From contig NZ_CP108352.1 in the NCBI RefSeq assembly GCF_036237275.1, forward strand, positions 8,147,501 through 8,211,500: a stretch of 64,000 bases of DNA. The letters run 5' to 3'. The notes under the pieces were generated by a model. The model did no database searches and was not told the DNA's origin. It saw only the letters and a list, made by a program, of their open reading frames with translations. This document shows, piece by piece, positions 26,074 to 35,115 of this stretch (positions are counted from its first letter, which is position 1; each line of letters starts with the position of its first letter). The translations under genes and the position numbers were made by a program. The stretch is from Streptomyces sp. NBC_01353 (GTDB taxonomy: Bacteria; Actinomycetota; Actinomycetes; Streptomycetales; Streptomycetaceae).

Positions 26074-26514
26074 TCAACTGAGCTGCTCGGCCAGGCCGAC
26101 GATGATGCCCTCGGGGCCGCGGACGTAGCAGAGCCGATAGACGTCCTCGTACTGCGCCAGCTCGCCGACGAGTTCGGCGCCGTGGGTGCGCAGGCGGGCA
26201 ACGACGTCCTCGATGTCGTCGACGGCGAACATGATGCGGCGAATCCCCAGCGTGTTCGCCGGCGCGTCCTTCGGCTCGCTACGGATCGCCTTCGGCGTGT
26301 GGAACATCGCCAGCTCGATTCGGCCGTGGCCGTCCGGGGTCCGCAGCATTGCGATGTCCTGTCGGACGTCGTCGACCCCGATGACACACTCCACCCAACG
26401 TCCCTCGATCGGCGCCTTGCTCTCCAGCTCCATGCCGAGTTCGACGAAGAACGAAATGACAGCGTCGATGTCCTCGACAACGATGAGGGCGTTGTCCATC
26501 CGCTGGATCGTCAT
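26074..26514 (-). CDS. VOC (glyoxalase/bleomycin-resistance) family protein
   Basis: A 146-residue protein of two beta-alpha-beta-beta-beta modules: MDNALIVVEDIDAVISFFVE, LGMELESKAPIEGRWVEC in the first, then IRRIMFAVDDIEDVVARLRT, CYVRGPEGIIVGLAEQ in the second. This is a typical vicinal oxygen chelate fold; metal-ligand Glu and His positions are only partly recognisable. GGAGACC precedes the ATG. Members include dioxygenases, glyoxalases and antibiotic-binding proteins; the substrate here is unknown. Confidence 0.87.
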   Translation of the reverse strand: MTIQRMDNALIVVEDIDAVISFFVELGMELESKAPIEGRWVECVIGVDDVRQDIAMLRTPDGHGRIELAMFHTPKAIRSEPKDAPANTLGIRRIMFAVDDIEDVVARLRTHGAELVGELAQYEDVYRLCYVRGPEGIIVGLAEQLS

Positions 26515-26786
26515 GCCGGGTCTCCTTGGTGTCGTACGGCCACGGTGACCGCTTACGCCCCTGAGACGGAGCCGCCACGCCGTTCTCGACACCCTGCCAT
26601 CTTCTTCGGGGGCCGGGCGGGGTCGGCGGATGCCTGGGAACCGCGGCGCAGGCCACGCCGTGTGCCTGGGCAGGCACGCCACCCAGGCCCGGCACCAAGC
26701 GACCCGGCCCGAGGGTGGCGCCCGGCCGCACGAGCGAGAACGGTCGTTCTTCGATCCCCTGCTCATGACATGACCCTGTGGCAGGG

Positions 26787-28448
26787 TCAGAACGTGTGCC
26801 GGCGCCGCAAGCCCATGGGGCGGCCGTCCGGATCGACGAGGAGGTGGTGCAGCGGCGTCGCCAGCACCCTCTCCGTCCCGGCCAGTTCCGGAGGGACGTA
26901 CCGGCGCAGACGGCCCGACGGCCGGGGGCCACGACACCCGCTGTCGTACCAGGCGTCCAGCGCGGCGGCGGTCTCCTCGAAGGCACCGAAGGCGGTCACG
27001 GGATCGCACAGGCCGTCCGGCGTCCACTCCTCCGTATCGCCGGCCGCGCGCGTCCGCTCGCCCGCATCGTCGGGGGCATCGCGGTCGAGGGCTTCCAGGT
27101 GTTCGGACATCAGATCCAGGCGGAGGTTCCGGGCGAAGGAGCGCGCGCCGTCTCCGAGTCCTGCCGGGTCGCGTGGCCGCCGTGGGTCCGGACTCTCGTC
27201 GATCACGGCGCAGCTGAGTTCGGAATCGTGGGTCCACGAGCGGAGGTTGATGTTGTCGGAGCCGACGGATGCCCATACGTCGTCGATGACGCACACCTTG
27301 GCGTGCACGTAGACAGGGGTTCCCGCCCGGTTCTCCAGGCCGTACACCGCGACCCGGTCACCGCCGGCGCGGCGTAGCTCGTCCAGGGCCGTGATCCGCC
27401 CGATGAGGTTCATGGGCAGCGTGATCCGGCCGTCCTGCTCCGGGACGGAGGGGATGACGGCGATCAGCAGCAGTCGCGGATGCGCGGTCAGTGCCCGGGC
27501 GAAGCAGGCCACCACGCGCGGGGACCACAGGTACTGGTCCTCGACGTAGATCAGCGTCCGGGCCCGTCGCAGCGCTTTGAGGTATCCCCGTGCGATGCTG
27601 CGCTCCCCGTCGGGGGCGAAGGGGTATCCGCGCAGCAGCCGGTTCGGATAGGTGCGGAGCAGCTGCACGGTGTGCGTACCGCAGGGGGCGGGATCGGCTT
27701 CCTGCGGCGGCAGGCGGCCCGCGTCGGTGTCCTCCCGGTGCACCAGCTGACGCAGTCGGGTGAGCGGGCTGCGGGTGAGCGGCGACGGGTCCTCCCACCG
27801 TTCGCGGAAGACGGCTTCGACGTCGCCGACCACCGGCCCGCGAAGGGCGAGCTGGACGTCGTGCCACGGTGGGTGCGGGCCGTAGGCGGACGCCATGCTC
27901 ATTGACTGGCGGTCGCCGCGGTGGGTGGCGTCGTCGTTGCGGTTGTGGCAGAGGTCGATTCCGCCGACGTACGCGACATCCAGCTCCTCGCGGCCGGGAT
28001 GGCGCAGCACCACCATCTTCTGGTGGTGGGAGCCCCCGGGCCGCACCCGCATGTCGAGCAGACACTCGCCGCCGGCTTCCTCGATCTCCTTGCCGAAGTG
28101 GAGGTTCTGCTCCTCACTGAAGTGGAAGTTGTCCAGGTGGGAGCGCCACAGCAGACCCTTGACGATGACGCCGCGTTCGGCCGCGCGGCACAGAACCGTG
28201 CCGATCTCGGTGCCGTGCCCGTCAAGCCTCTCGTCGCGGTCGCCTCGCCAGTCGGTGAACAGGAGCAGGTCGCCGGCGCGCATCGCGCGGACGGCCGCCA
28301 GGAGGTCTGTGAAGTAGGCAGCGCCGTGAACCAGGGGCCGTGCCTCATTTCCCTCGGACCAAGCAACCCCGCCCGCCCGGCGCTCGTCCAGGCGCGTCGC
28401 GGAGTTGCCGCGTTCACCGGACAGCAGGAGCCACTCAGTGTGCGTCAC
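26787..28448 (-). CDS. Phospholipase D-family protein with two HKD motifs
   Basis: About 553 residues from a GTG at 28448, preceded by GGAGGG. Two catalytic motifs are present: HHQKMVVL around residue 142 and VHAKVCVIDDVWASVGSDN around 381. The DLLLFTDWRGDRDERLDG region and IYVEDQYLWSPRVVACFARA support the phosphatidyltransferase/phospholipase D superfamily. No signal peptide is visible, so it is probably cytoplasmic, like cardiolipin-synthase-related or uncharacterised PLD proteins. Whether it acts on lipids or nucleic acid cannot be decided from sequence. Confidence 0.9.
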   Translation of the reverse strand: MTHTEWLLLSGERGNSATRLDERRAGGVAWSEGNEARPLVHGAAYFTDLLAAVRAMRAGDLLLFTDWRGDRDERLDGHGTEIGTVLCRAAERGVIVKGLLWRSHLDNFHFSEEQNLHFGKEIEEAGGECLLDMRVRPGGSHHQKMVVLRHPGREELDVAYVGGIDLCHNRNDDATHRGDRQSMSMASAYGPHPPWHDVQLALRGPVVGDVEAVFRERWEDPSPLTRSPLTRLRQLVHREDTDAGRLPPQEADPAPCGTHTVQLLRTYPNRLLRGYPFAPDGERSIARGYLKALRRARTLIYVEDQYLWSPRVVACFARALTAHPRLLLIAVIPSVPEQDGRITLPMNLIGRITALDELRRAGGDRVAVYGLENRAGTPVYVHAKVCVIDDVWASVGSDNINLRSWTHDSELSCAVIDESPDPRRPRDPAGLGDGARSFARNLRLDLMSEHLEALDRDAPDDAGERTRAAGDTEEWTPDGLCDPVTAFGAFEETAAALDAWYDSGCRGPRPSGRLRRYVPPELAGTERVLATPLHHLLVDPDGRPMGLRRRHTF

Positions 28449-28809
28449 GAAATCTGCCCTCCGATGTGCCCCTACCCACCACACCGCATCTCACCGACCG
28501 GGCCGGGCGGCCCGGGTCCGGCCGGCCCCGATCGATCGTGCCCGGTGGGCCTCGGCCCTCTCTCCGCCGATGGATCGCTGGACCGCGGGCGTGCGGAGCG
28601 TGACGGGACGGCTTGGCGCGCCGCATGAACACCTCGTGACGGCCTCGAAGCTCGTCCAGCAGACCTCGACCCTCCAACGGTCTGGCTGGCTGGCCATCAG
28701 GCGCCTTCGTGTGTCGGAATCATGTCCGGATGAGGCGCGACGGCAGGTTGCGCCCCGCGGGGTGTGGTGTCCGGTGTCCGAGTGGCGGAATGGGCGGAGA
28801 GCCGTTGCG
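28449..28809. other. Divergent intergenic region, no gene seen
   Basis: Lies between the divergent PLD and TehA-like genes. It must contain both promoters, but no convincing boxes or dyads were found. Frames inside are composition shadows. Confidence 0.5.
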
Positions 28810-29796
28810 ATGGGGCTCATGGACGAGCCGATTGCCCGCACGCGGACCGTGCCGCCGCCGGCTGGTACGTGGACGGACCTGCCGCCCGCGGCGGGCGCCG
28901 TGGTGATGGCCACCGGCATCCTGTCCGTCGGTTTGCATCTCGACGGCAGTGAGGTGCTCTCGCGCGTCCTGCTGTGTCTGGCCGCACTGGTGTGGCTGCT
29001 GCTCGGCTGGGACTTCGGCGCTCGTCTGCTGCGCAGCCGGCGCCGCTGGCTGGCGGACGCCGACACCCCGCCCGGGCTGACCGCTGTCGCCGCCACCACC
29101 ATCATGGGCGTTCGCGTCGCCCTCCTCGGTTGGAGCGCCTTCGCGGGGGTGCTGTTGGCGCTGGCTGTGGTGTTGTGGGCTGTGCTCCTGACGGCGGTGC
29201 TGCGGCATCTGCGGCGGCACATGCCAGGAGCCGTGTTCCTGATCTGTGTCGCCACGCAGGCGCTCGCTGTTCTGGCCGCGACCCTCGCGCCCGTGGGGGG
29301 CGACTGGCTCGCCTGGGCGGGGCTTGTCGCTTTCGGTCTCGGGCTGCTGCTCTACGTGGACGCTCTGGCGCGGTTCGACTTCGGGCAGATCGCCCGTGGG
29401 GCTGGCGACCAGTGGGTGGCCGGCGGAGCGCTGGCCATCTCGGCGCTCGCCACATCCAAGCTGCTGGCGAGCGCGGTGTGGTCCGGGTCTGCCTCCACGG
29501 CGCTGCGTACGGCCACTCTCGTGCTGCTCGCCCTCGACCTCGTGTGGTACGTCGTGCTGCTCTGCTCCGAACTGCTCCGTCCGCGCCTGCGGTACGACGT
29601 CCGGCGCTGGGCGACGGTCTTCCCCCTCGGCATGACGGCGGTCGCTTCCCTGTCCGCCTCGGCCGCCACGGGCATCGCCTGGCTCGGCACGCTGGGGAGC
29701 GTGCTCCTGTGGGTCGCCGCGTTGGCCTGGCTGCTGACCCTGTGCGGGCTGCTGCGTGCGCTGGTCGCACGTGCTGTCCCGCCGCTCGGCCAATGA
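28810..29796 (+). CDS. TDT-family (TehA/SLAC1-like) membrane transporter
   Basis: A 328-residue protein with about ten hydrophobic helices, the layout of the tellurite-resistance/dicarboxylate transporter and SLAC1 anion channel family. The first helix reads PPAAGAVVMATGILSVGLHL, which carries the G-x-G/A-T-G pattern near the family's start; later helices such as DWLAWAGLVAFGLGLLLYVD fit too. The ATG at 28810 was chosen over upstream codons of poor composition. The transported ion is unknown: tellurite, malate, sulfite or nitrate are possibilities. Confidence 0.85.
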   Translation: MGLMDEPIARTRTVPPPAGTWTDLPPAAGAVVMATGILSVGLHLDGSEVLSRVLLCLAALVWLLLGWDFGARLLRSRRRWLADADTPPGLTAVAATTIMGVRVALLGWSAFAGVLLALAVVLWAVLLTAVLRHLRRHMPGAVFLICVATQALAVLAATLAPVGGDWLAWAGLVAFGLGLLLYVDALARFDFGQIARGAGDQWVAGGALAISALATSKLLASAVWSGSASTALRTATLVLLALDLVWYVVLLCSELLRPRLRYDVRRWATVFPLGMTAVASLSASAATGIAWLGTLGSVLLWVAALAWLLTLCGLLRALVARAVPPLGQ

Positions 29797-30044
29797 AGGG
29801 TGGTGGCGCGGCGAACCCGGGGCCACGGTGGGCCTCTCGGCGGGCGTGACATGACCCGGATGGGCAGCAGCAGCTGGCCGGCTCCGTTGTTCACGACAGC
29901 AGTGCGGGCCGTTCGGGGTTGCGGTCGGCTCAGCGGGAGCGCGTGCGGGGGCGCCCACCGCCGGCCGGTCGTGGTCCGTTGCCCCGTTTCTGTGGATCCG
30001 GCGGTGGAGGAGATGCGGGCAGTGCGGGGCGTCACCAGCACCTG

Positions 30045-30115
30045 TGGCGCCATCTCGATGACACTCTGGCCCGCCGTGGCGCCAGGTGACTTGCAATGGC
30101 GCCACGATGGTGCCA
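30045..30115. promoter_or_regulatory. Phased TGGCGCCA operator cluster before the RHH regulator
   Basis: The palindrome TGGCGCCA occurs at 30045-30052, 30077-30084 and 30097-30104, with a variant TGGTGCCA at 30108-30115. Start-to-start spacings are 32, 20 and 11 bases, close to 3, 2 and 1 helical turns, so sites lie on one DNA face. A possible promoter (TTGCAA at 30091, 17-base spacer, CATCAT at 30114) overlaps the last two. If right, transcription starts at or next to the ATG at 30126. This also accounts for most of the 29797-30125 gap. Confidence 0.62.
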
Positions 30116-30125
30116 TCATTGCGTC

Positions 30126-30653
30126 ATGGACCTCACCCCGTATGTTGACAATCTTCGCCATGAACTCGGCGTGGCCGCCGAGGCGGGCGGGGACGAAGCC
30201 CGTGCCCTGGCCGACCGGCTGACCGGTCAGCTGGAGTCGGCCGCCCGCCTGACGCTGCTGAACGCCCTGTCCGACGCGATGGACGAGATCACCCGCGACC
30301 TGGCACCCGGCTCGGTCGACCTGCGGCTGCGCGGCCTGAACCCCGAATTCGTGGTGACCGCACCGCCCGCCGTCGACGTCTTCGAGGAGGTGGACACTCC
30401 GGTGCCGGCCCCGCCGGTGGCGGCCCCGGTGGAGGTCGAGGACGGCGCCACGTCGCGGATCAACTTCCGGCCGCCGGCCCAGCTCAAGGTCCGGGTCGAA
30501 GAGGCCGCGAGCCGCGAGGGCCTCTCGGTCAACGCCTGGCTGGTGCGGGCGGTGACCGCAGCCCTTGAGCCCGGCGCGGCGGGCCGTGGCCGGAAGGGTT
30601 CGACGGGCCTGGGTCCGGGCGTCGGGCAGGGCTTCACCGGCTGGGTCCGCTAG
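30126..30653 (+). CDS. Ribbon-helix-helix DNA-binding regulator
   Basis: About 175 residues. The C-terminal part, about 115-155, has the ribbon-helix-helix pattern of the Arc/HicB type: strand SRINFRPPAQLKVRVEEAA, then SREGLSVNAWLVRAVTAALE. The N-terminal 60 residues are helical (LTPYVDNLRHELGVAAEAGG) and could dimerise or bind a partner; a Pro-rich linker joins them. No ribosome site precedes the ATG, consistent with a leaderless transcript. A row of TGGCGCCA palindromes sits directly upstream, implying autoregulation. Similar sites precede the MMPL and ABC exporter genes, so it is the likely local regulator. Confidence 0.77.
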   Translation: MDLTPYVDNLRHELGVAAEAGGDEARALADRLTGQLESAARLTLLNALSDAMDEITRDLAPGSVDLRLRGLNPEFVVTAPPAVDVFEEVDTPVPAPPVAAPVEVEDGATSRINFRPPAQLKVRVEEAASREGLSVNAWLVRAVTAALEPGAAGRGRKGSTGLGPGVGQGFTGWVR

Positions 30654-30685
30654 CCGCACCCGGAACCGCCTCACGTCACGTTGCA

Positions 30686-30708
30686 CCGGCGCACTCCGGG
30701 TGCGCCGG
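30686..30708 (+). promoter_or_regulatory. Intercistronic hairpin between RHH and DUF4097 genes
   Basis: A perfect 9-bp stem, CCGGCGCAC / GTGCGCCGG, with a 5-base loop lies 33 bases after the RHH stop. There is no T-run, so it may tune downstream expression or RNA stability rather than end transcription. Confidence 0.5.
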
Positions 30709-30811
30709 CCGCACCCGGAACGCCTCAAGGCACTGTCGCACCACGGCACTTCACCCGAGCACCTACGCCCACTCGGCCACTCGGCCAATCAGTCAAAAGG
30801 ACGGCACAGCC

Positions 30812-31648
30812 ATGCCTACTTTCGAAACCCCCGAACCCCTCTCCGCCACCGTCGAGCTCGAGATCGGGCGGGCCCGGATCGTCGCGGGCAAGCGCACCGA
30901 CACCGTGGTCGAGGTGACGCCGAGCGACCCCGGCGACAAGCTGGACGTGCAGGCCGCCGAGGAAACCAAGGTCACCTGCGCGGGCGGGAAGTTGCTGGTC
31001 AAGGGCCCCAAGAAGCGCTCGCTCTTCGGCAAGATCGGTGCTGTCGATGTGACTGTCGAGCTGCCTGCGGGCTCGGACCTGACCGGCAGTACGGGCCTCG
31101 GCGAGTTCATCGGCGAGGGCCGGTTCGGGAACTGCCGCCTCACGACGGCGGCCGGGGACATCCAGCTGGACGAGGCCGCGGCGGTACGGCTGAAGACCTC
31201 GCACGGCGACGTCCTCGTGGACCGTACGACGGGCGAGACCGAGATCCAAGGGTCGGGCCGCGTGCGGGTCGGCCGGATCGAGGGGTCGGCGACCGTCAAG
31301 AACCTCAACGGCGAGACCGTGATCGGTGAGATCGGCGGGGAGCTGCGGGTGAACTCCTCGAACGGTCCCATCAGTGTCGTACGCGCGGCGTCCTCGGTGA
31401 CCGCCAAGACCGCCAGCGGCGCCATCCGCCTGGGCGAGGTCGTACGCGGCCGGATCACGCTGGACTCCTCTGCCGGAGGCCTGGAGATCGGTATCGCCGA
31501 GGGGACCGCGGCCTGGCTCGACGTACGCTCCGCCGCCGGCCGCGTACGCAATGAGCTGGGGGCGGCGGAGGGCCCGGGGGAGTCCGAGGAGACGGTCGAG
31601 GTCCGGGGTCGGACGAGCGTCGGCGACATCCTCATCCGCCGCGCATAG
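30812..31648 (+). CDS. DUF4097-type beta-solenoid (toastrack) protein
   Basis: A 278-residue protein with no signal peptide. It consists of repeating short beta strands with Gly-Asp turns: LTTAAGDIQLDEAAAVRLKT, SHGDVLVDRTTGETEIQGSG, LRVNSSNGPISVVRAASSVT, TASGAIRLGEV. This is the DUF4097 pattern found in bacterial envelope-stress and toastrack proteins. AAAAGGACGG precedes the ATG. It follows the RHH gene on the same strand with a hairpin between. In Streptomyces such proteins often sit with RHH-type regulators and DrrAB exporters, as here; the biochemical role is not known. Confidence 0.87.
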   Translation: MPTFETPEPLSATVELEIGRARIVAGKRTDTVVEVTPSDPGDKLDVQAAEETKVTCAGGKLLVKGPKKRSLFGKIGAVDVTVELPAGSDLTGSTGLGEFIGEGRFGNCRLTTAAGDIQLDEAAAVRLKTSHGDVLVDRTTGETEIQGSGRVRVGRIEGSATVKNLNGETVIGEIGGELRVNSSNGPISVVRAASSVTAKTASGAIRLGEVVRGRITLDSSAGGLEIGIAEGTAAWLDVRSAAGRVRNELGAAEGPGESEETVEVRGRTSVGDILIRRA

Positions 31649-31745
31649 GCGCTCGTAGCGGCGCGCGTGCAGGCGTGCGCACGGGCGGAGTTGGGGCTGA
31701 GACGTCGGCACGGCGTACACATCGAACTGAGGGGTGGGGAGAGGG

Positions 31746-32288
31746 ATGGAACGCGGATTGCAGACCGGTGCACCCAGCACCCCCGGTGCACCCGGCACCT
31801 CCGGCGCCGTCGCCTCCTTCGTCCGCTTCGTGATCTTCGGTGGCGGAGTCGGCCTCGCTTCCAGCGCGGCCGTCGCCCTGCTCGCTACCTTCCTGCCGTT
31901 CACCCTGGCCAACGCGCTGATCACAGTCGTCTCGACGATCCTCGCGACCGAGCTGCACGCCCGGTTCACCTTCGCGTCGGGCCGCCGGCCCGACGGGCGC
32001 GGACTGCTGCGCTGCGGCCTCCGTCACCACCTGCAGTCCGCCGGGACGGCCGCGGCCGCCTTCGCCGTGACCACCCTCGCGATGCTCGTCCTGTACGTGT
32101 TCGAGAGCGCACCCCCTCTCGCCGTCGAGCAGGCCGTCTACCTCTCGGCCTCGGCCCTCGCCGGCATCGGCCGCTTCCTGGCGCTCCGCTTGTACGTCTT
32201 CGCCACCACCCGCAAGCAGCCCACCCCGGTCACCCTCGACCTGCACCGGTCCCCGACCCGCCGCGAACTGCTCACCACCGCGTCCTGA
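31746..32288 (+). CDS. GtrA-like small membrane protein
   Basis: About 180 residues from an ATG with GGGGAGAGG just upstream; a GTG at 31734 is an alternative. It has four hydrophobic segments: FVRFVIFGGGVGLASSAAVA, LANALITVVSTILATELHA, TAAAAFAVTTLAMLVLYVFE, and ASALAGIGRFLALRLYVF. This four-helix layout with the R-F-x-x-x-G first helix is typical of GtrA-like flippases that move polyprenyl-linked sugars. No glycosyltransferase is adjacent. It lies between the DUF4097 and MMPL genes. Confidence 0.8.
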   Translation: MERGLQTGAPSTPGAPGTSGAVASFVRFVIFGGGVGLASSAAVALLATFLPFTLANALITVVSTILATELHARFTFASGRRPDGRGLLRCGLRHHLQSAGTAAAAFAVTTLAMLVLYVFESAPPLAVEQAVYLSASALAGIGRFLALRLYVFATTRKQPTPVTLDLHRSPTRRELLTTAS

Positions 32289-32387
32289 ACCAGGCCGGGA
32301 ACCGGGCGAAGGCGCGGGGGACCCTCGTCCGGCACCGCATGGCGGGCACGGGCCGGGCATCGCCCTCGAGGCGCCGAGAAACACCGA

Positions 32388-32437
32388 CGGCGCCATAACG
32401 GCTCCTATAGCGCCATCCTTGCGTCCTGATGGCGATG
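32388..32437. promoter_or_regulatory. Degenerate TGGCGCCA-like sites upstream of the MMPL gene
   Basis: CGGCGCCA (32388-32395), TAGCGCCA (32408-32415) and a half-site TGGCGATG (32430-32437) are spaced 20 and 22 bases, about two turns each; another CGGCGCCA lies at 32488. The local context GCCATCCTTGCGTC resembles GCCATCATTGCGTC directly before the RHH gene, which suggests a shared promoter design. Confidence 0.48.
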
Positions 32438-32590
32438 CCTGCCCCGCATGCATGGTGGGCCAACCCGACACCAGTGATGCGCCGCCGCGGCGCCATCCCG
32501 TGCTGCCCCGGCGCCGATGGGCCAGCTCGCCCGTCGCCTGACGGCGCACCGTTTCGACCGGCCGCCGTTCTGACCGGCCGTCGACCACCC

Positions 32591-32708
32591 GCTTCGACCG
32601 CCGAACCGGTTCGACGGACCGCCCGCTTCGACCGCCGAACCGGTTCGACGGACCGCCCGCTTCGACCGCCGAACCGTTTCGACGGACCAACCGCTTCGAC
32701 CGACCACC
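32591..32708 (+). repeat. 34-bp tandem repeat, about 3.5 copies, in the MMPL leader
   Basis: A unit beginning GCTTCGACCGCCGAACC repeats at 32591, 32625 and 32659, with a partial copy from 32693. The first two copies are identical; the third has a few changes. Each of the first two contains the perfect palindrome CGAACCGGTTCG. Copies abut with no spacer. The array ends 20 bases before the MMPL start. Confidence 0.9.
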
Positions 32709-32728
32709 TATCCAACGGGAGTATTTCC

Positions 32729-34981
32729 GTGGCTACGTTCCTTTCCAGACTGGGCCGACTCGCCTTTCGCCGCAGGGGGGTGACGCTGCTGCTCTGGCTG
32801 CTGATATTCGGCGGCGTGGGCTTCGCGGCCTCGTCCGCGCCGGCGCCACCCGCCGATACGTTCTCGATGCCGGGTACCGAGTCTCAGGAGGCCTTCGACC
32901 TACTGACGGAGAAGTTCCCGGATGCGAGCGCCGACGGCGCCAGCGCCCGGGTCGTGGTCCGTGCCCCCGAGGGCGCGAAGATCACCACACCCGCGCAGCG
33001 GACGAAGGTCGAGCGCCTGGTCGCCGAGCTGGGGATGTCGTCCCCGCAGGTTGTGGGGGTCGCCGACCCGTACAAGACCCCCGAGATCAGCATCAGCAAG
33101 GACGGGACGACCGCCTACATGGTGGTGACGTACAAGGTCCCTGCGATGGAGGTCGGTGACAAGGCGCACGACGCGCTCGACGCGGCCACCGAGCGGGCCC
33201 GCGAGGCGGGGCTGACCGTCGAGGCCGGCGGTGACGCCGTGAAGATCGAGCAGGCCATGGGCGGCACCGGCGAGCAGATCGGCATCCTGGTCTCCGCGTT
33301 CGTCCTGGTCCTGACCTTCGGTTCGATGATCGCGGCCGGCATGCCGCTGATCACCGCGCTGATCGGCGTCGGCATCGGTATCTCCGGCATCACGGCACTC
33401 GGCTCCACGCTGGGCCTGTCCGGCACCACCTCGACCCTCGCGATGATGATCGGTCTCGCGGTCGGCATCGACTACGCGCTGTTCATCGTGTCCCGTTTCC
33501 GTGCCGAGCGGACCGAGGGGCGTACGCCCGAAGAGGCCGCAGGGCGGGCCGTCGGAACCGCGGGCTCGGCCGTCGTCTTCGCCGGTCTCACGGTCATCGT
33601 CGCCCTCGCCGGGCTCGCTGTGGTGGACATCCCGATGCTCACCAAGATGGGCCTGGCCGCGGCCGGCACCGTCGCGGTCGCCGTACTCGTCGCGATCACG
33701 CTGGTCCCCGCCCTCCTCGGCCTCGCGCCGGTCAAGGTGATGGCCCGCAAGGGGCGCCTGCAGTACGCCGTCAAGCCGCTGTCTGAGCGCAAGCAGCGCA
33801 GGGCCGCCAAGCACGCGGCGAAGCTGGCCAAGAAGACCAAGCCCAACCTGGGCTCCCGCTGGGCCAGTTACGTTCTGCGCCATCCCGTGGCCGTCCTGCT
33901 CGTCGGTGTGGTCGGCCTCGGCGCGGTCGCCGTGCCGGCCACGAGCCTGGAGCTCGGTCTGCCGGGCGAGGGCCAGATGTCGACCGAGACCACCCAGCGC
34001 AAGGCGTACGACCTGCTCTCCCAGACCTTCGGGCCAGGATTCAACGGACCCCTGATGGTCACCGTGCAAGCCAAGGATGCCAAGGCAGTCGGCGACCAGG
34101 TCGGCGAGGCCCTCAAGGGGACGGACGGCGTGGCCTCGGTCTCCCCGGCCATCGCCAACAAGGTGGGCGACACCGCGATCCTCACCCTCATCCCCACGAC
34201 CGGCCCGACCGAGAAGAAGACCGAGGAGCTGGTACGCGAACTCCGCGACACCGCGGGCGACCTGGAGCAGGGCACCGCGTCCCGGATCCTCGTGACCGGC
34301 CAGACGGCCATGTTCATCGACTTCTCCCAGACTCTCGATGACGCGCTGCTGCCCTACCTGGGCCTGGTCGTGGGTCTCGCCTTCCTGCTCCTGATGGTGG
34401 TCTTCCGCTCGGTCCTGGTCCCGCTCAAGGCTGCCCTCGGGTTCCTGCTCTCGGTGGCCGCGGCACTGGGCGCCGTCGTGGCGGTCTTCCAGTGGGGCTG
34501 GCTCGCCGATGTCTTCGGCATCGACGCACCGGGCCCGATCATGAGCACGATGCCGATCTTCATGATCGGCGTGGTCTTCGGCCTCGCGATGGACTACGAA
34601 GTCTTCCTGGTCAGCCGGATGCGTGAGTCATACGCCCACGGAGCCCGCCCCGCCGAAGCGGTCGTCGACGGCTTCCGCTACGGCGGCCGGGTGGTCAGCG
34701 CGGCCGCGGTCATCATGATGAGCGTGTTCTCCGGCTTCATCGTGGAGGACAACGACTTCGTCAAGATGATCGGCTTCGCCCTCGCGATCGCCGTCCTCTT
34801 CGACGCCTTCATCGTCCGCATGGCGATCGTGCCCGCGCTCTTCGCCCTGCTCGGCAAGTCCGCCTGGTGGCTGCCGAAGTGGCTGGACCGGATTCTGCCC
34901 CGGGTGGACGTCGAGGGCGAGAAGCTCGGCCAGGCGCAGGCCGTACCGCGCTCGCATCGGGAGCGCACCCTGGTCGGCTGA
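32729..34981 (+). CDS. MMPL-family (RND superfamily) transporter
   Basis: A 750-residue membrane protein. The GTG start follows GGGAG, eight bases away; in-frame codons further upstream run through the repeat array and are not believable. The layout is that of actinobacterial MMPL proteins: one helix after RRRGVTLLLWLLIFGGVGFA, a large extracytoplasmic loop, six helices with MMIGLAVGIDYALFIVSRF, a second loop, and the second bundle with FGLAMDYEVFLVSRMRESY. The family exports lipids or hydrophobic compounds using the proton gradient. Upstream TGGCGCCA-like sites suggest control by the nearby RHH regulator. A strong terminator follows. Confidence 0.93.
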   Translation: MATFLSRLGRLAFRRRGVTLLLWLLIFGGVGFAASSAPAPPADTFSMPGTESQEAFDLLTEKFPDASADGASARVVVRAPEGAKITTPAQRTKVERLVAELGMSSPQVVGVADPYKTPEISISKDGTTAYMVVTYKVPAMEVGDKAHDALDAATERAREAGLTVEAGGDAVKIEQAMGGTGEQIGILVSAFVLVLTFGSMIAAGMPLITALIGVGIGISGITALGSTLGLSGTTSTLAMMIGLAVGIDYALFIVSRFRAERTEGRTPEEAAGRAVGTAGSAVVFAGLTVIVALAGLAVVDIPMLTKMGLAAAGTVAVAVLVAITLVPALLGLAPVKVMARKGRLQYAVKPLSERKQRRAAKHAAKLAKKTKPNLGSRWASYVLRHPVAVLLVGVVGLGAVAVPATSLELGLPGEGQMSTETTQRKAYDLLSQTFGPGFNGPLMVTVQAKDAKAVGDQVGEALKGTDGVASVSPAIANKVGDTAILTLIPTTGPTEKKTEELVRELRDTAGDLEQGTASRILVTGQTAMFIDFSQTLDDALLPYLGLVVGLAFLLLMVVFRSVLVPLKAALGFLLSVAAALGAVVAVFQWGWLADVFGIDAPGPIMSTMPIFMIGVVFGLAMDYEVFLVSRMRESYAHGARPAEAVVDGFRYGGRVVSAAAVIMMSVFSGFIVEDNDFVKMIGFALAIAVLFDAFIVRMAIVPALFALLGKSAWWLPKWLDRILPRVDVEGEKLGQAQAVPRSHRERTLVG

Positions 34982-35018
34982 CCACCTCACGGACCCGGGC
35001 AAAGGACCCGACGAAAGG

Positions 35019-35051
35019 CGCCCCCGCACCGGCTCAGGCCGGCGCGGGGGC
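35019..35051 (+). terminator. Intrinsic terminator after the MMPL gene
   Basis: GCCCCCGCACCGGC pairs with GCCGGCGCGGGGGC around a short loop, with one mismatch, flanked by AAA on the left and TTT on the right. Confidence 0.8.
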
Positions 35052-35115
35052 TTTGCGTCGTGTGCGGCCGCCTCCTCGGAGACGTGCATCACCAAATCGC
35101 AGGCCAGGGGCGGTA

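Noticed and set aside
25450-27312. Plus-strand open frame of 620 codons
   Set aside because: Opposite the VOC and PLD genes, which have clear motifs on the minus strand.
32591-32708. CRISPR array
   Set aside because: Repeat units abut directly with no spacers, and no cas genes are present.
32429-32728. N-terminal extension of the MMPL protein from an ATG at 32429
   Set aside because: It would read through the tandem repeat array and lacks family features; the GTG at 32729 has a good ribosome site and starts the usual MMPL N-terminus.
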